A stretch of DNA of 64,000 nt from SURF-55 sp040755195. GTDB lineage: Bacteria; Bacillota; Desulfotomaculia; Desulfotomaculales; Ammonificaceae. Shown piece after piece: positions 40,180 through 49,000 of the stretch. Location of the stretch: NCBI GenBank assembly GCA_040755195.1, contig JBFMBL010000006.1:1-64000 (forward strand). Reading direction: 5' to 3'. The notes beneath the pieces are model-generated. The model was not told the origin of the DNA. It saw only the letters and a program-made list of their open reading frames with translations, and made no database searches. Both the position numbers and the translations under genes were made by a program. Positions within the stretch are counted from its first letter, which is position 1. Each line of letters begins with the position of its first letter.

Positions 40180-43035
40180 TTATGAATTCATTAGCTTTTC
40201 TACATCATGCCAGTTCGGCCCTGCTTTGAGGGTTACGGTTATCGGCACGTTGAATTTCAGGGCGTTTTCCATTTTATCTTTAACCAACGGCGCAATCGCA
40301 CTGAGTTCACTGCGGGGCACCTCAAAGAGCAGTTCGTCATGAACCTGCAGCACCATTTGAGACTTGCACCCCTGCCGGCAAAGTTCCCGGTGGATGTCGA
40401 CCATTGCCTTTTTGATAAGGTCGGCGGCGCTTCCCTGGATGGTGGTGTTCACCGCAAGGCGCTCGCCCAGCTGCCTTTGGATACGGTTGGGGCTCAAAAT
40501 TTCGGGAACGTAGCGGTACCGGTTGAGAACGGTGGTAACGAAGCCCTTATCGCGCGCTTCCCCGATAATTCTATTAACAAACCGTTTAACGGCGGTATAA
40601 CGGCCAAAGTAGTTCTGGATGTACCGGTGGGCTTCACCCGGCTCTATCTTCAGTTCCTGCGCGAGGCCGAAATCGCTCATGCCGTAAATGATGCCGAAGT
40701 TTACAACCTTTGCCCGCGAGCGCATTTCGGGGGTTACCGCTTCGGGGGGTACGCCGAAAACCTCCGCCGCCGTCCTGGTGTGGATGTCTTCGCCGGTACT
40801 AAACGCGTTAATCAGCAGCGGGTCCTCCGAAAGATGCGCGAGAATCCGCAGCTCGATTTGCGAATAGTCAGCGCTCAAGATAACGCTGTCCGGGGAACCG
40901 GCGATAAAGGCCCGGCGGATCCTGCGTCCCATGGGATCGCGGATCGGAATGTTTTGCAGGTTGGGTTCCGCCGAGGCGAGACGCCCGGTTGCGGTGACGG
41001 CCTGGAAGAAGGTCGTATGCAGGCGGCCCGTTACCGGATCGATCTGCCGCATAAGGGCGTCGGTGTACGTGTTCTTGAATTTAACCAGTTGGCGGTAAAG
41101 CAAAATCTTTGACACGATCTGGTGATCTGCCAGTTTCTCAAGGACCGATGCGTCGGTCGAGGGTCCTGTTTTTGTTTTCTTTACCGGCTTGAGGCCGATT
41201 TTTTCAAAGAGGACGGCGCCGAGCTGCCGCGGTGAATTCAGGTTGAAACGCTCGCCGGCGATGTTGAAAATCTCTTCTGAGACGGTTTCTACCCGTTTAC
41301 CGAGTTCCGCCGACATCCGGGCGAGTTCCGAGCGGTCAACCGCCACACCGGCGCTTTCCATTGCCTTAAGCACCCCGGCCAGGGGCAATTCCACTTCCCG
41401 GAAGAGGTATTCCTGGTCCTGTAAACGGAGCTTGGCTTCGAGCGTCGGGGTAAGGAGAAAAACAGCAAGGGCGCGTTCTGCCGGACTGAGCCCCCCATCA
41501 GGGAAATAAATGCCGGCATGCTCGAACGCCACCTCTTCCAGTTTGTTTGAAACGCTCGGGTTTAAAAGATACGCGGCCAGCATGGTATCGAAGATAATTC
41601 TATCCGGTTCTATACCGTGCGGCGCCATGAGATGCAGGGCCCGCTTGGCGTCATGAGTGGTCAATTTGAGGTTTTTCAGTGAACCCACTTTCCTGAGGAC
41701 GGACGCCGTATTATCGCGGCCTTCGGCCAGGATGACGCTGTCTGCGCCGGTACACAGGGCGCAGGCTGTTCCGTGCTTGTCATCTTGCAGGGAAACGGCT
41801 GCCAGACTTGCGTCTTTAAGATCCTCAGGGCATTTGCCGATAACGCGGGGCGCAAGCTCTGCTTTCCCAACCGCCGCTGAGGCGGGTTCGTGCCCGTTTT
41901 GTACGACCGGGTCCGGCCGCAGTTCGAAGAGCTTTTTGAGAAGCGAACGGAATTCCAGCCGCTGAAAGACTTCCCGGGCGGCGTCATTATCCGGTCCCGG
42001 CCAGCCGGCGTTGACATCCGCCGACAGGGGGACGTTTCTATCCATTGTGGCCAGGTGCTTGGAACGGCGGGCCTGCTCGGCGTTCTGGGAAAGCAAATTA
42101 CGGATTCTCGCGGGAAGATCGGCGGTGCGGGCCAGAACCTCCTCCAGAGAGCCGTGCCTGCTAAGCAGGGATGCGGCGGTTTTGGCTCCAATACCCGGCA
42201 CACCGGCGATATTGTCCGAGGCGTCGCCTACCAGGCCTTTATAGTCCGGCAGTTGCCCGGGTTCGACGCCAAAACGCTCTCTGACGCCTTCCTCGTCGTA
42301 GGTGACTATTTCGCTTATCCCTTTTTTAGTGTGGAGAACGGATGTCTTTGGCGATACGAACTGCAAGGTATCAAGATCACCGGTGACAATCAGGGAATTG
42401 ATACCTTCCGCTTCGGCCCGGGTGACGAGAGTGCCTATGATGTCGTCGGCCTCGAAACCGTCGATCTCAATCACCGGAATTCTCAAGGCGTTCAATACCT
42501 CTTTGATTAACGGGAACTGGGGGCGGAGGTCGTCCGGCGTCGCGGGACGGTGTGCCTTGTAGGTCGCCTCCAGTTCGTGCCTGAAGGTTACTTTTCCTTT
42601 GTCAAAGGCGGCGATTACGCTGTCAGGGCGGACTTCTTTCAGCAGTTTCAGGAGCATACTCGTGAATCCGAAAACCGCATTTGTCGGGAGGCCTTCCCTG
42701 GTGCTGAGCGGCGGAATGGCGTGAAAAGCCCTGTGGGCCAAGCTGTTGGAGTCAATCAAAAGTATACGGCGTGGTCGATCCGGTACCTTGGCCGCCCTTT
42801 TATTATACTGTCTTCCGGTCTCTTCTTGTCGGCGGTTCCCTGCCGTAGCCGTTGATGTCGACGAAGGGATCCGTACTGTTTTTTCGACAGTCAGGTCGTT
42901 CGCTTTGTTTGTTTCCAGGGAAACCCTCATGTCAGACCGCTGCTGCCGGATTTCCTCGCCGTGTTGGGCCTTTACGGCGACTTTCCGAATACCGCTTCTC
43001 AGACGATACCTAGATCTCACAGCCCTTTTGCGCAT
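40180..43035 (-). CDS. polA: DNA polymerase I
   Basis: Repair polymerase. The 5' nuclease domain begins with ILLIDSNSLAHRAF and has the GVPGIGAKTAASLL helix-hairpin-helix. The 3'-5' exonuclease domain is degenerate: no DxE motif is visible near AAVSLQDD, as in Bacillus and Thermus enzymes. Polymerase motifs A (DYSQIELRILAHLSEDP), B (KVVNFGIIYGMSDFGL) and C (QVHDELLFE) are intact. ATG 43035 with GGAG 4 nt upstream gives about 950 residues and an unusual basic N-terminal extension of about 90 residues before the nuclease domain. The true start may be further in, but no good site was found there. Confidence 0.93.
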   Translation of the reverse strand: MRKRAVRSRYRLRSGIRKVAVKAQHGEEIRQQRSDMRVSLETNKANDLTVEKTVRIPSSTSTATAGNRRQEETGRQYNKRAAKVPDRPRRILLIDSNSLAHRAFHAIPPLSTREGLPTNAVFGFTSMLLKLLKEVRPDSVIAAFDKGKVTFRHELEATYKAHRPATPDDLRPQFPLIKEVLNALRIPVIEIDGFEADDIIGTLVTRAEAEGINSLIVTGDLDTLQFVSPKTSVLHTKKGISEIVTYDEEGVRERFGVEPGQLPDYKGLVGDASDNIAGVPGIGAKTAASLLSRHGSLEEVLARTADLPARIRNLLSQNAEQARRSKHLATMDRNVPLSADVNAGWPGPDNDAAREVFQRLEFRSLLKKLFELRPDPVVQNGHEPASAAVGKAELAPRVIGKCPEDLKDASLAAVSLQDDKHGTACALCTGADSVILAEGRDNTASVLRKVGSLKNLKLTTHDAKRALHLMAPHGIEPDRIIFDTMLAAYLLNPSVSNKLEEVAFEHAGIYFPDGGLSPAERALAVFLLTPTLEAKLRLQDQEYLFREVELPLAGVLKAMESAGVAVDRSELARMSAELGKRVETVSEEIFNIAGERFNLNSPRQLGAVLFEKIGLKPVKKTKTGPSTDASVLEKLADHQIVSKILLYRQLVKFKNTYTDALMRQIDPVTGRLHTTFFQAVTATGRLASAEPNLQNIPIRDPMGRRIRRAFIAGSPDSVILSADYSQIELRILAHLSEDPLLINAFSTGEDIHTRTAAEVFGVPPEAVTPEMRSRAKVVNFGIIYGMSDFGLAQELKIEPGEAHRYIQNYFGRYTAVKRFVNRIIGEARDKGFVTTVLNRYRYVPEILSPNRIQRQLGERLAVNTTIQGSAADLIKKAMVDIHRELCRQGCKSQMVLQVHDELLFEVPRSELSAIAPLVKDKMENALKFNVPITVTLKAGPNWHDVEKLMNS

Positions 43036-43046
43036 ATTTCTCCGCC

Positions 43047-43149
43047 CCAACCTCTCACCTCTGCTTTTTTAGGGTAGTTGTCCATGCCGCAAGCGGCACC
43101 ATCAGATGATGAAAATAGCTTGATCCCTTAACTTTGAACTTTGAACTGT
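43047..43149. repeat. Short 7-bp repeat tracts upstream of polA
   Basis: CCAACCT, CTCACCT, CTGCTTT at 43047-43067 and TAACTTT, GAACTTT, GAACTGT at 43129-43149. The first tract touches the polA start region. Confidence 0.6.
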
Positions 43150-43202
43150 TTTTAGGGTAGTATTTCACCAAAAAGAGTAGAATACCTTCTTGGAGCAATT
43201 TG

Positions 43203-43304
43203 AGTTTTGCAGCACTCTTTTTGGAGACCGCTGAATTTTGGCGCGAGAGAATCTAAAATTTCTTTTTCCTAGTGAACCAGTTTTACAGCACTCTCCTCGA
43301 AAGG
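43203..43304. repeat. Two direct copies of a TTTTGCAGCACTCT word
   Basis: GTTTTGCAGCACTCTTTTTG at 43206 and GTTTTACAGCACTCTCC at 43281 are near-identical and about 75 bp apart, just before the SEC-C gene. Related words occur at 16742, 22355 (reverse) and at the right edge of the element in dac (49262). Confidence 0.6.
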
Positions 43305-43308
43305 AAAA

Positions 43309-44625
43309 ATGAATGCAGATGCAGGAAAAATAAACACTGTGGGGAATATACTAAGAAGACCAATAATATTAAGGAGGTCTACCGGCATAGAAAGCCCTCG
43401 CATTAAACCTTGTCCGTGCGGCAGCGGCCGGGATTATTACGATTGTTGCGCCGGTAAGGTCGTAACCCTCGACCAGGTGCGCTGGCGGATAGCGGCCAGG
43501 GAACTAAAAAGAAAACTTGGTTCGTTTGCGCAGCAACCGGCGTTTAACGAAGCGGCCATCTGGGCTCAACACCTGTATCTCAGCGGCATGGCGGGAAGTC
43601 TGTTCTCACTCGATGACGACTTTGTCAGCGAACGGTGCTTTGAATGGTTTATCTTTGATTTTCCGGTAAGCGGAACAAAAACAATAGTCGAGCTGTATCG
43701 CAAGGCGGCCGTAAGCGATCTGAACAAGAAAGAGATTACTCTGCTGGGTTGGTGGGAAAGCGCTTCCAATGCCTTCTATGAAGTAAAGGCTCTGGGCGAT
43801 CAGTCTATATTTGTGGAAGACATCCTGAGTGGAGAGACTTTTCACGTGCGGGGTTTCGAAAACCCGTCGGATGTTGCTCTCGGCAGCATACTATATCTCC
43901 GCCTGCTGCGGGTGGGTGAAGAGTTCGAGTTTTCCACGACTGGTTTATCACTGCCTCAAGAATCAAAGGAAACGCTTTTATCATGGCTGAAGAAGGATTA
44001 CAAGGCCTTTAAACGGTTGGTGGGGAAGAAAAAGGCCGATTGGAATTCATATTTCCGGCAAAGGGCCCACCGCATCACTGCCCTGGCGACCACCCTGGGT
44101 TCGGCGGGACAAAACACCAGCGTCAAGGCGGATGACGTGTGGGGAGAACGCCTGAACAACCTTATTTATCTTCTGGAGGAGCATATCCTGCGGGAAATAA
44201 TCCGCAGCCAGGTCAGGCGGGAGCGGTGGAGGGAGTTTTTCGGGAAGGTAGTAAAGGAGTCCAAGGAAGATTCGGAACCCGGCGAAAACGGAGTCAAAAG
44301 GAAAAGGAAATTGGGGCCGGAAGGTTTTGCCTGGCCTCACCCCGAGCATGCGGAAGTGGCGCGGTTGGTGGCGCAGGACTTGAAAAAACGCGGCAAGATT
44401 AAACAGGTTGGCGAAGCGCTCAAGTTGTGGTACAAGTTTTGTACATTGAATGAACCGGCGGTAAGGAAGGCTGCGGCGTGGGTTGCGGCAGTCGTTTACA
44501 TGGTTGCGCGCCTGGAAGGAAACCGGGCGGTGAAACAGGAACGGCTTGCGACCGAATACGGAGTATCGGCATCGGCCGTATCGGTGAAATACCGCCTTCT
44601 GTGCCGGTCTCTGGGTATATTTTAA
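43309..44625 (+). CDS. SEC-C motif protein with TFIIB/cyclin-like C-terminus
   Basis: A 438-residue protein. An N-terminal SEC-C zinc motif (KPCPCGSGRDYYDCCAG, about residues 33-49) is followed by a long mixed region without a recognised domain (about 60-330), which contains a lysine/arginine-rich linker near 320. The last 90 residues (AAAWVAAVVYMVARLEGN, then KQERLATEYGVSASAVSVKYRLL) resemble the second cyclin fold and recognition helix of TFIIB/TFB-type factors. Function unknown; nucleic-acid binding is plausible. It is monocistronic with a good terminator. Start ATG 43309 has a weak GAAAGGA site. Confidence 0.75.
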   Translation: MNADAGKINTVGNILRRPIILRRSTGIESPRIKPCPCGSGRDYYDCCAGKVVTLDQVRWRIAARELKRKLGSFAQQPAFNEAAIWAQHLYLSGMAGSLFSLDDDFVSERCFEWFIFDFPVSGTKTIVELYRKAAVSDLNKKEITLLGWWESASNAFYEVKALGDQSIFVEDILSGETFHVRGFENPSDVALGSILYLRLLRVGEEFEFSTTGLSLPQESKETLLSWLKKDYKAFKRLVGKKKADWNSYFRQRAHRITALATTLGSAGQNTSVKADDVWGERLNNLIYLLEEHILREIIRSQVRRERWREFFGKVVKESKEDSEPGENGVKRKRKLGPEGFAWPHPEHAEVARLVAQDLKKRGKIKQVGEALKLWYKFCTLNEPAVRKAAAWVAAVVYMVARLEGNRAVKQERLATEYGVSASAVSVKYRLLCRSLGIF

Positions 44626-44642
44626 GAATTAGACGTCGACTG

Positions 44643-44666
44643 AACTCCCCTTTACGGGGGTTTTTT
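44643..44666 (+). terminator. Intrinsic terminator after the SEC-C gene
   Basis: TCCCC pairs with GGGGG across a 5-nt loop, followed by six T (44661-44666). Confidence 0.85.
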
Positions 44667-44732
44667 ATGTTTAGAGGGGCATAAGGTTTGGGGTAACTAT
44701 TCAGGTGTTCCGGTCGGCGGGCGCGGCGATTT

Positions 44733-44830
44733 GAGAGGTGAGATGTTAGATGTTAGATGCTTGTTGAAATTCGCGTAGCGAATTTCTTCGAGAATCCGAC
44801 TTCCAACCTCACACTTCTCACTTCCCAATT
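44733..44830. repeat. 7-bp-period inverted element (GAGATGT arm) with a central hairpin
   Basis: Left arm GAGAGGT, GAGATGT, TAGATGT, TAGATGC; centre AAATTCGC (44767-44774) and GCGAATTT (44778-44785) with a 3-nt loop; right arm GACTTCC, AACCTCA, CACTTCT, CACTTCC. It follows the same plan as 26412-26513. Confidence 0.82.
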
Positions 44831-44858
44831 GCTCTGCTTGCATCTCGCCGCGTTCCGT

Positions 44859-44890
44859 CAGAGAAACACTAAGCGGCTGAATAGTTACGG
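44859..44890. repeat. 32-bp dispersed repeat, copy 1
   Basis: Begins CAGAGAAACACTAAGCGG; 31 of 32 bases equal 62030-62061. It lies just upstream of dedA. Confidence 0.8.
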
Positions 44891-44911
44891 TTTGGGGAGA
44901 AGGGGTTTTGT

Positions 44912-45505
44912 ATGTTAGAAAAAATTGTATCACTGATCACGCAGTATATTGCCTCTATGGGTTACTGGGGGATCGCCCTGGGGATGGCGATCGAAAGCTG
45001 TAACATTCCCCTGCCCAGCGAGGTAATCCTTCCTTTCGGCGGCTACCTGGTAGCTCAGGGTAAACTTAATTTTTATCTTGCCGCGCTTGCGGGGAACGTC
45101 GGAGGAACGCTCGGTTCAATCGTGTCTTATTACATCGGGCATAAGGGCGGGCGCCCTTTTATCGAGAGTTACGGCCGCTACTTCTGGATTTCCCAGCGCG
45201 AATTGGCCGTTGCCGACAGGTGGTTCCAACGCTGGGGCGAAGCTACCGTCTTCTTTACCCGTTTCCTTCCGGTAATTCGGACCTTCATATCGTTTCCGGC
45301 CGGCATCACCCGGATGAATTTCAAGCGTTTTGTCGTTTACACCTTTTTCGGGTCGCTACCCTGGAGCCTCTTTCTGACCTATTTGGGAGTTAAACTAGGC
45401 CAGCATTGGGACCTCCTGCGGGGGTGGTTCCACCGTTTCGACGTGGTAATACTGATAGCGATTCTCGCCGGAGTGGTCCTGTTCTTCTGGTGGCGGCGGC
45501 GGTAA
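44912..45505 (+). CDS. DedA-family membrane protein
   Basis: A 197-residue VTT/DedA membrane protein with about five hydrophobic segments. Signature features are the re-entrant ESCNIPLPSEVILPFGGYL, ISYYIG-type SIVSYYIGHKGG, and FTRFLPVIRTFISFPAGITRMNFKRF. Members act in lipid (undecaprenyl phosphate or phosphatidylethanolamine) translocation and membrane homeostasis. ATG 44912; the GGAG about 10 nt upstream is acceptable. Confidence 0.93.
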   Translation: MLEKIVSLITQYIASMGYWGIALGMAIESCNIPLPSEVILPFGGYLVAQGKLNFYLAALAGNVGGTLGSIVSYYIGHKGGRPFIESYGRYFWISQRELAVADRWFQRWGEATVFFTRFLPVIRTFISFPAGITRMNFKRFVVYTFFGSLPWSLFLTYLGVKLGQHWDLLRGWFHRFDVVILIAILAGVVLFFWWRRR

Positions 45506-45514
45506 AACCACAGG

Positions 45515-45626
45515 AATGTAGAATATAGAAGATAGAATGTGGAATGTGGAATATGGAATTTTCAAGGACAAGTTGTGACTAAATATTTCTACCCCAGTAA
45601 CACAGAGAACACAGAGGAAACATAGA
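45515..45626. repeat. 7-bp tandem repeat (AATGTAG type) followed by a 9-bp CACAGAG tract
   Basis: AATGTAG, AATATAG, AAGATAG, AATGTGG, AATGTGG, AATATGG run from 45515 to 45556. At about 45600-45626 CACAGAGAA, CACAGAGGA, AACATAGAC follow with a 9-bp period, similar to the arms of the composite element at 52666. Confidence 0.82.
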
Positions 45627-45710
45627 CGTTTCCCTTTAGCGTACAAAAATAGATATTTCTACATGTTTGAGGCAAGGCCGATTCTCCCAAAATATAAGGG
45701 GGGATGGGCC

Positions 45711-47207
45711 TTGCGACTTTTCAGTGCCAAAGAGATTAAAAAAAATATCCGGTCTTTTCGAACGCTGCGGCTGTTCTGGAACGCCATCCGGGTTTTATTG
45801 GCGGGTAGTCTGGTCTTCGCGTTAACAGCGGTTTTTCAGCAGCCCTCGTACGCTTCCACGGCTGCGCTTGCCGGCAGGGTTATAGTCCTGGACCCGGGGC
45901 ACGGGGGGAACGATCCTGGAGCCGTTGAACCGGCCCTCGGGTTGTATGAGAGTGAAATCAACCTATCCGTGGCCCGGCGGCTGCAAAGACTATTCATGGA
46001 CGCCGGGGCAAGGGCCGTTATGACCCGTGGCGATGCCGAGACTGTGGAGGAAGGGGGGGATGGGGAGCTTCGGCTGCCGTATCTTGGACTGGAAAGCCGT
46101 GCGGCGCTGGCAAACCGGAGCGAGGCCGACGTCTTTGTCAGCCTCCACACCAACAGCTTTTATGATAACAGGCGGGCGGGACCAGAGGTTTTTTACTACC
46201 CCGGGTCAGAAAGAGGTGCGGCGCTCGCGGCTGCGATTAAGGGCGAACTGTCCGACGTGGACAAGGAAAGTGAGGTTTGCGGCTGCCGGGCCGTCCCTTA
46301 TTACGTCCTTCGAAGAACGAGTATGCCTGCCGTCACGGTCGAGCTCGGGTACCTTTCCAACCCTGAAGAGGCGGTAAGGCTGTTGGATCCCGCTTATCAG
46401 GAGGAGCTTTCCTCCGCCGTTTACGCCGGGGTAAAACGCTACTTTGAGGAAGAATTACAGCCCGTACTTCGGCCTGCCGGCGGAACAGGCACCCTGCGGA
46501 AAGCCCAGGTGGCAATCGTAATTGACGATTTTGCGGGGCCTTCGGAGAAGAACGGCACGTCAGATTATTTTGAAATCAAGAAGCCGCTTACCTTTGCGGT
46601 GATGCCCAATTTCCCCGATTCGACGCCAATAGCCCACCACGCGCTGCAAAACGGATACGAGGTTCTCCTTCATATGCCGATGGAGGCTTTGAACGGGGAT
46701 TCCCTCAGCACCGGGCCGGGGGCGATTTATGTTAATCTCAGCGAAGAAGAGATCAAGCACCGGTTCCACCAGGCAGCGGCCAGCGTTCCGGGCGCCGTCG
46801 GTGTTAATAATCACATGGGTTCGCGCGCGACAGCGGATGAACGCGTTATGGCTGCGGTGCTTACGGCGGTTAAAGAACATCAAATGTTTTTCCTCGACAG
46901 CAGGACTACGGATAAAACAGTGGTTCCGCGGGTGGCTGAGGAGACCGGTGTTCCTTGCATATCGCGGGGGCTTTTCCTGGATAATGTCAACAACCTCGGG
47001 TACGTGAAGAGACAACTGCGGGAGACGGCGCAACTCGCAACCCGCCGGGGATACGCCGTTGCTATCGGCCACGTGGGGCGGACGGGATTAACGACGTCCA
47101 GGGCCATAAAAGAGATAATTCCCGAGTTCGAAGCGCAGGGGATTGAGATGGTTTACGTATCCAATATCATATTCCAGGATCGCCCTAGAATATCCCCGAA
47201 ACGCTAA
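45711..47207 (+). CDS. N-acetylmuramoyl-L-alanine amidase fused to a divergent polysaccharide deacetylase
   Basis: About 498 residues. After an N-terminal membrane or signal helix comes an Amidase_3 domain (about 60-245): VLDPGHGGNDPGAV, zinc-binding glutamate in YESEINLSVARRL, SLHTNSF and VELGYLSNPEEA. The second half (about 265-498) is a YibQ/DUF610-type deacetylase: AIVIDDF, LHMPMEAL, NNHMGSRAT, LDSRTT and AIGHVGRT. Both act on peptidoglycan or its fragments outside the membrane. TTG 45711 is chosen for its AAGGGGGG site; ATG 45663 has none and lies in repeat DNA. Confidence 0.88.
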   Translation: MRLFSAKEIKKNIRSFRTLRLFWNAIRVLLAGSLVFALTAVFQQPSYASTAALAGRVIVLDPGHGGNDPGAVEPALGLYESEINLSVARRLQRLFMDAGARAVMTRGDAETVEEGGDGELRLPYLGLESRAALANRSEADVFVSLHTNSFYDNRRAGPEVFYYPGSERGAALAAAIKGELSDVDKESEVCGCRAVPYYVLRRTSMPAVTVELGYLSNPEEAVRLLDPAYQEELSSAVYAGVKRYFEEELQPVLRPAGGTGTLRKAQVAIVIDDFAGPSEKNGTSDYFEIKKPLTFAVMPNFPDSTPIAHHALQNGYEVLLHMPMEALNGDSLSTGPGAIYVNLSEEEIKHRFHQAAASVPGAVGVNNHMGSRATADERVMAAVLTAVKEHQMFFLDSRTTDKTVVPRVAEETGVPCISRGLFLDNVNNLGYVKRQLRETAQLATRRGYAVAIGHVGRTGLTTSRAIKEIIPEFEAQGIEMVYVSNIIFQDRPRISPKR

Positions 47208-47288
47208 GGGATACTAATGGCGAGACCGCGCCCTGGTACAAACTAAAATAGTTTTAAGGTCCAAAAATCTTAGAAGGGAGAAAAGTTC

Positions 47289-47792
47289 ATGAAACGTACA
47301 AAACTTATTTCCGGCGTCGTAATGCTGTTGTTGGCGGCGAACCTTTGCTTGGCGGCAGGATGCAGCGTGCAACGCAAACCGATGCCGAGTCCGACGACGC
47401 CCAGCACGCCGACCACCCCGGCTCCGGCGCGGAAACCGCTTCCCACGGATCCGAAGGAGCAAAGCCGCCTGGCGTCACGTCTTGCTTCGGAAGCGTCGCG
47501 GGTGTCGGGGGTGAACAAGGCAACCGTTTTCTTGACAGGAAGCACGGCTTACGTGGGTTTAAACCTGAAAGCCGGCGTGGAGCACGGGCAGACCGACAGG
47601 ATTAAGCGGCAGGTAGCCGACCGTTTAAAGAAAATGGAACCACGTTTGACAAGGGTGATGGTAACCACGGATACGGACACCTTCACCAGGATCAAGCGCG
47701 TGCAGGACGGTATCGCCAAAGGCCGGCCGGTTTCAGCGTTTTCAAAAGAAATAAGCGAAATAAACAGACGGATGACGCCGACGACGAGATAG
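47289..47792 (+). CDS. YhcN/YlaJ-family sporulation lipoprotein
   Basis: A 167-residue lipoprotein with lipobox LAAGC (cysteine about 25), a Pro/Thr-rich linker (about 28-52) and a YhcN/YlaJ domain (VSGVNKATVFLTGSTAYVGLNLKA, VMVTTDTDTFTRI). Family members are spore-membrane lipoproteins. GAAGGGAG precedes ATG 47289. The stop codon lies in a perfect hairpin shared with the convergent pdaB-like gene. Confidence 0.88.
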   Translation: MKRTKLISGVVMLLLAANLCLAAGCSVQRKPMPSPTTPSTPTTPAPARKPLPTDPKEQSRLASRLASEASRVSGVNKATVFLTGSTAYVGLNLKAGVEHGQTDRIKRQVADRLKKMEPRLTRVMVTTDTDTFTRIKRVQDGIAKGRPVSAFSKEISEINRRMTPTTR

Positions 47793-47816
47793 CAGGAAGG
47801 GGAAACCCTTCCTGCT
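47791..47816. terminator. Shared hairpin between yhcN and pdaB-like genes
   Basis: AGCAGGAAGGG (47791-47801) and CCCTTCCTGCT (47806-47816) form a perfect 11-bp stem with a GAAA loop covering both stop codons. It probably terminates both transcripts, though T runs are lacking. Confidence 0.65.
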
Positions 47817-48567
47817 AATCAGTAACCCCGGGGCCAAGCTTCAGAAGTTCCGAAACCGTCACCAGCTTGTAGCCCTGTTTTCGCAGTTCGGTTATGATTA
47901 CCGGCAGGGCCTGATCCGTTTGCTGGCAACTGTCGCTCGCGTGAAGAAGGACTATGCTGCCGGGCCGCACCAGCTTCGTTACCCTCCCGATGATTGTATC
48001 GACCCCGGGATTTTTCCAATCGAGCGAATCTGCGTCCCACTGAATCACGGTGTACCCTACCTCAGAAGCGGCCTTCAAGACTTTGGCGTCATAATCGCCG
48101 TTCGGCGTGCGGATAAGCCGCGCTTCCTTGCCGGTGACAGCGAGAATATTCTGGTGGGCCAGATTAATCTCGTTTTTAATTTCATCCGGCGGCAACTCGC
48201 TCAGGTTGATGTGCCTTTCACCGTGACTGGCGATTTCATGTCCGTCGGCCGCGATCCGCTTGGCGATTTCGGGATGCTTGATGACCCACGGTCCGGAAAG
48301 GAAAAAGGTGCACTTCAGATTTTCTTTTTTCAGGATGTCCAGGACAGGCCCGGGGGTTTTGGTTCCCCAGCTTATGTCAAAGGTGAGAGCGGCCACCTTT
48401 TTGTCGGTTTTAACGCGGTAGATGATCGGGCTGCTCTTTGCGGCGGTGGGGAATACGTTAGGCCCGCGAAGGATTGCGAACGTAAAAAGGACCGCCGTCG
48501 CCAAAATACAAAATGATACAAGGGTTATGTGCTTCCAGGCTTTGAGGTTTAGATAGAAAACCCGCAT
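47815..48567 (-). CDS. PdaB-like polysaccharide deacetylase
   Basis: A 250-residue NodB-fold deacetylase with an N-terminal anchor helix (about 13-33). Motifs ALTFDISWG (metal aspartate), SHGERHINLS (metal histidines), IRTPNGDYD and LHASDS are present. The shape and size fit PdaB, which acts on spore or cell-wall glycan. A GGAGGG site precedes ATG 48567. Confidence 0.9.
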   Translation of the reverse strand: MRVFYLNLKAWKHITLVSFCILATAVLFTFAILRGPNVFPTAAKSSPIIYRVKTDKKVAALTFDISWGTKTPGPVLDILKKENLKCTFFLSGPWVIKHPEIAKRIAADGHEIASHGERHINLSELPPDEIKNEINLAHQNILAVTGKEARLIRTPNGDYDAKVLKAASEVGYTVIQWDADSLDWKNPGVDTIIGRVTKLVRPGSIVLLHASDSCQQTDQALPVIITELRKQGYKLVTVSELLKLGPGVTD

Positions 48568-48585
48568 TTTATCCCTCCCAGAAAA

Positions 48586-48649
48586 TACGTTCTGCGTTAA
48601 TGACTCGTTGGGTCACAACTTCGGGGTCCGTTCTGCGTTCTACGTTAGG
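48586..48649. repeat. Degenerate 7-bp tandem repeat (TACGTTC/TGCGTTC type)
   Basis: TACGTTC, TGCGTTA and later TCCGTTC, TGCGTTC, TACGTTA flank a less regular middle. It lies upstream of the pdaB-like gene. Confidence 0.7.
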
Positions 48650-48698
48650 AAACATGAGGCAAGGTGCAAAGAGCAGGTTCATTTTCATTCCTCTTGTG

Positions 48699-48798
48699 CC
48701 CAGCACTCAGACCAACATCTGTAATTGTTAACAGACGACACCGAAAAACTAAAACCGTGGTGTGCACTATCAGTACCAAATGCCTTCTGAGTGCTGGG
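48699..48798. repeat. MITE-like element C with CCCAGCACTCAG inverted ends
   Basis: CCCAGCACTCAG (48699-48710) and CTGAGTGCTGGG (48787-48798) are perfect 12-bp inverted repeats 100 bp apart end to end. Size and ends match element A (98 bp). No coding frame is convincing. Confidence 0.85.
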
Positions 48799-49000
48799 TA
48801 TGGGCGACTCCCTTAATAAACCCCGGCGACGGTTTATCTCCGCCGGCCGGAAAGAAAAGATCCGAGACAAGGGGAAAGAGTCAAGCCGAAGTCTACAGCA
48901 GTCCCCTGTAAAAGCTATTACGATTTCCCAGCAAATATGCAATCTTGACTCAAATAAAAGGGCCGGCAACGGCAGAAAATAAGCAGGGGGTGTTGGACAA

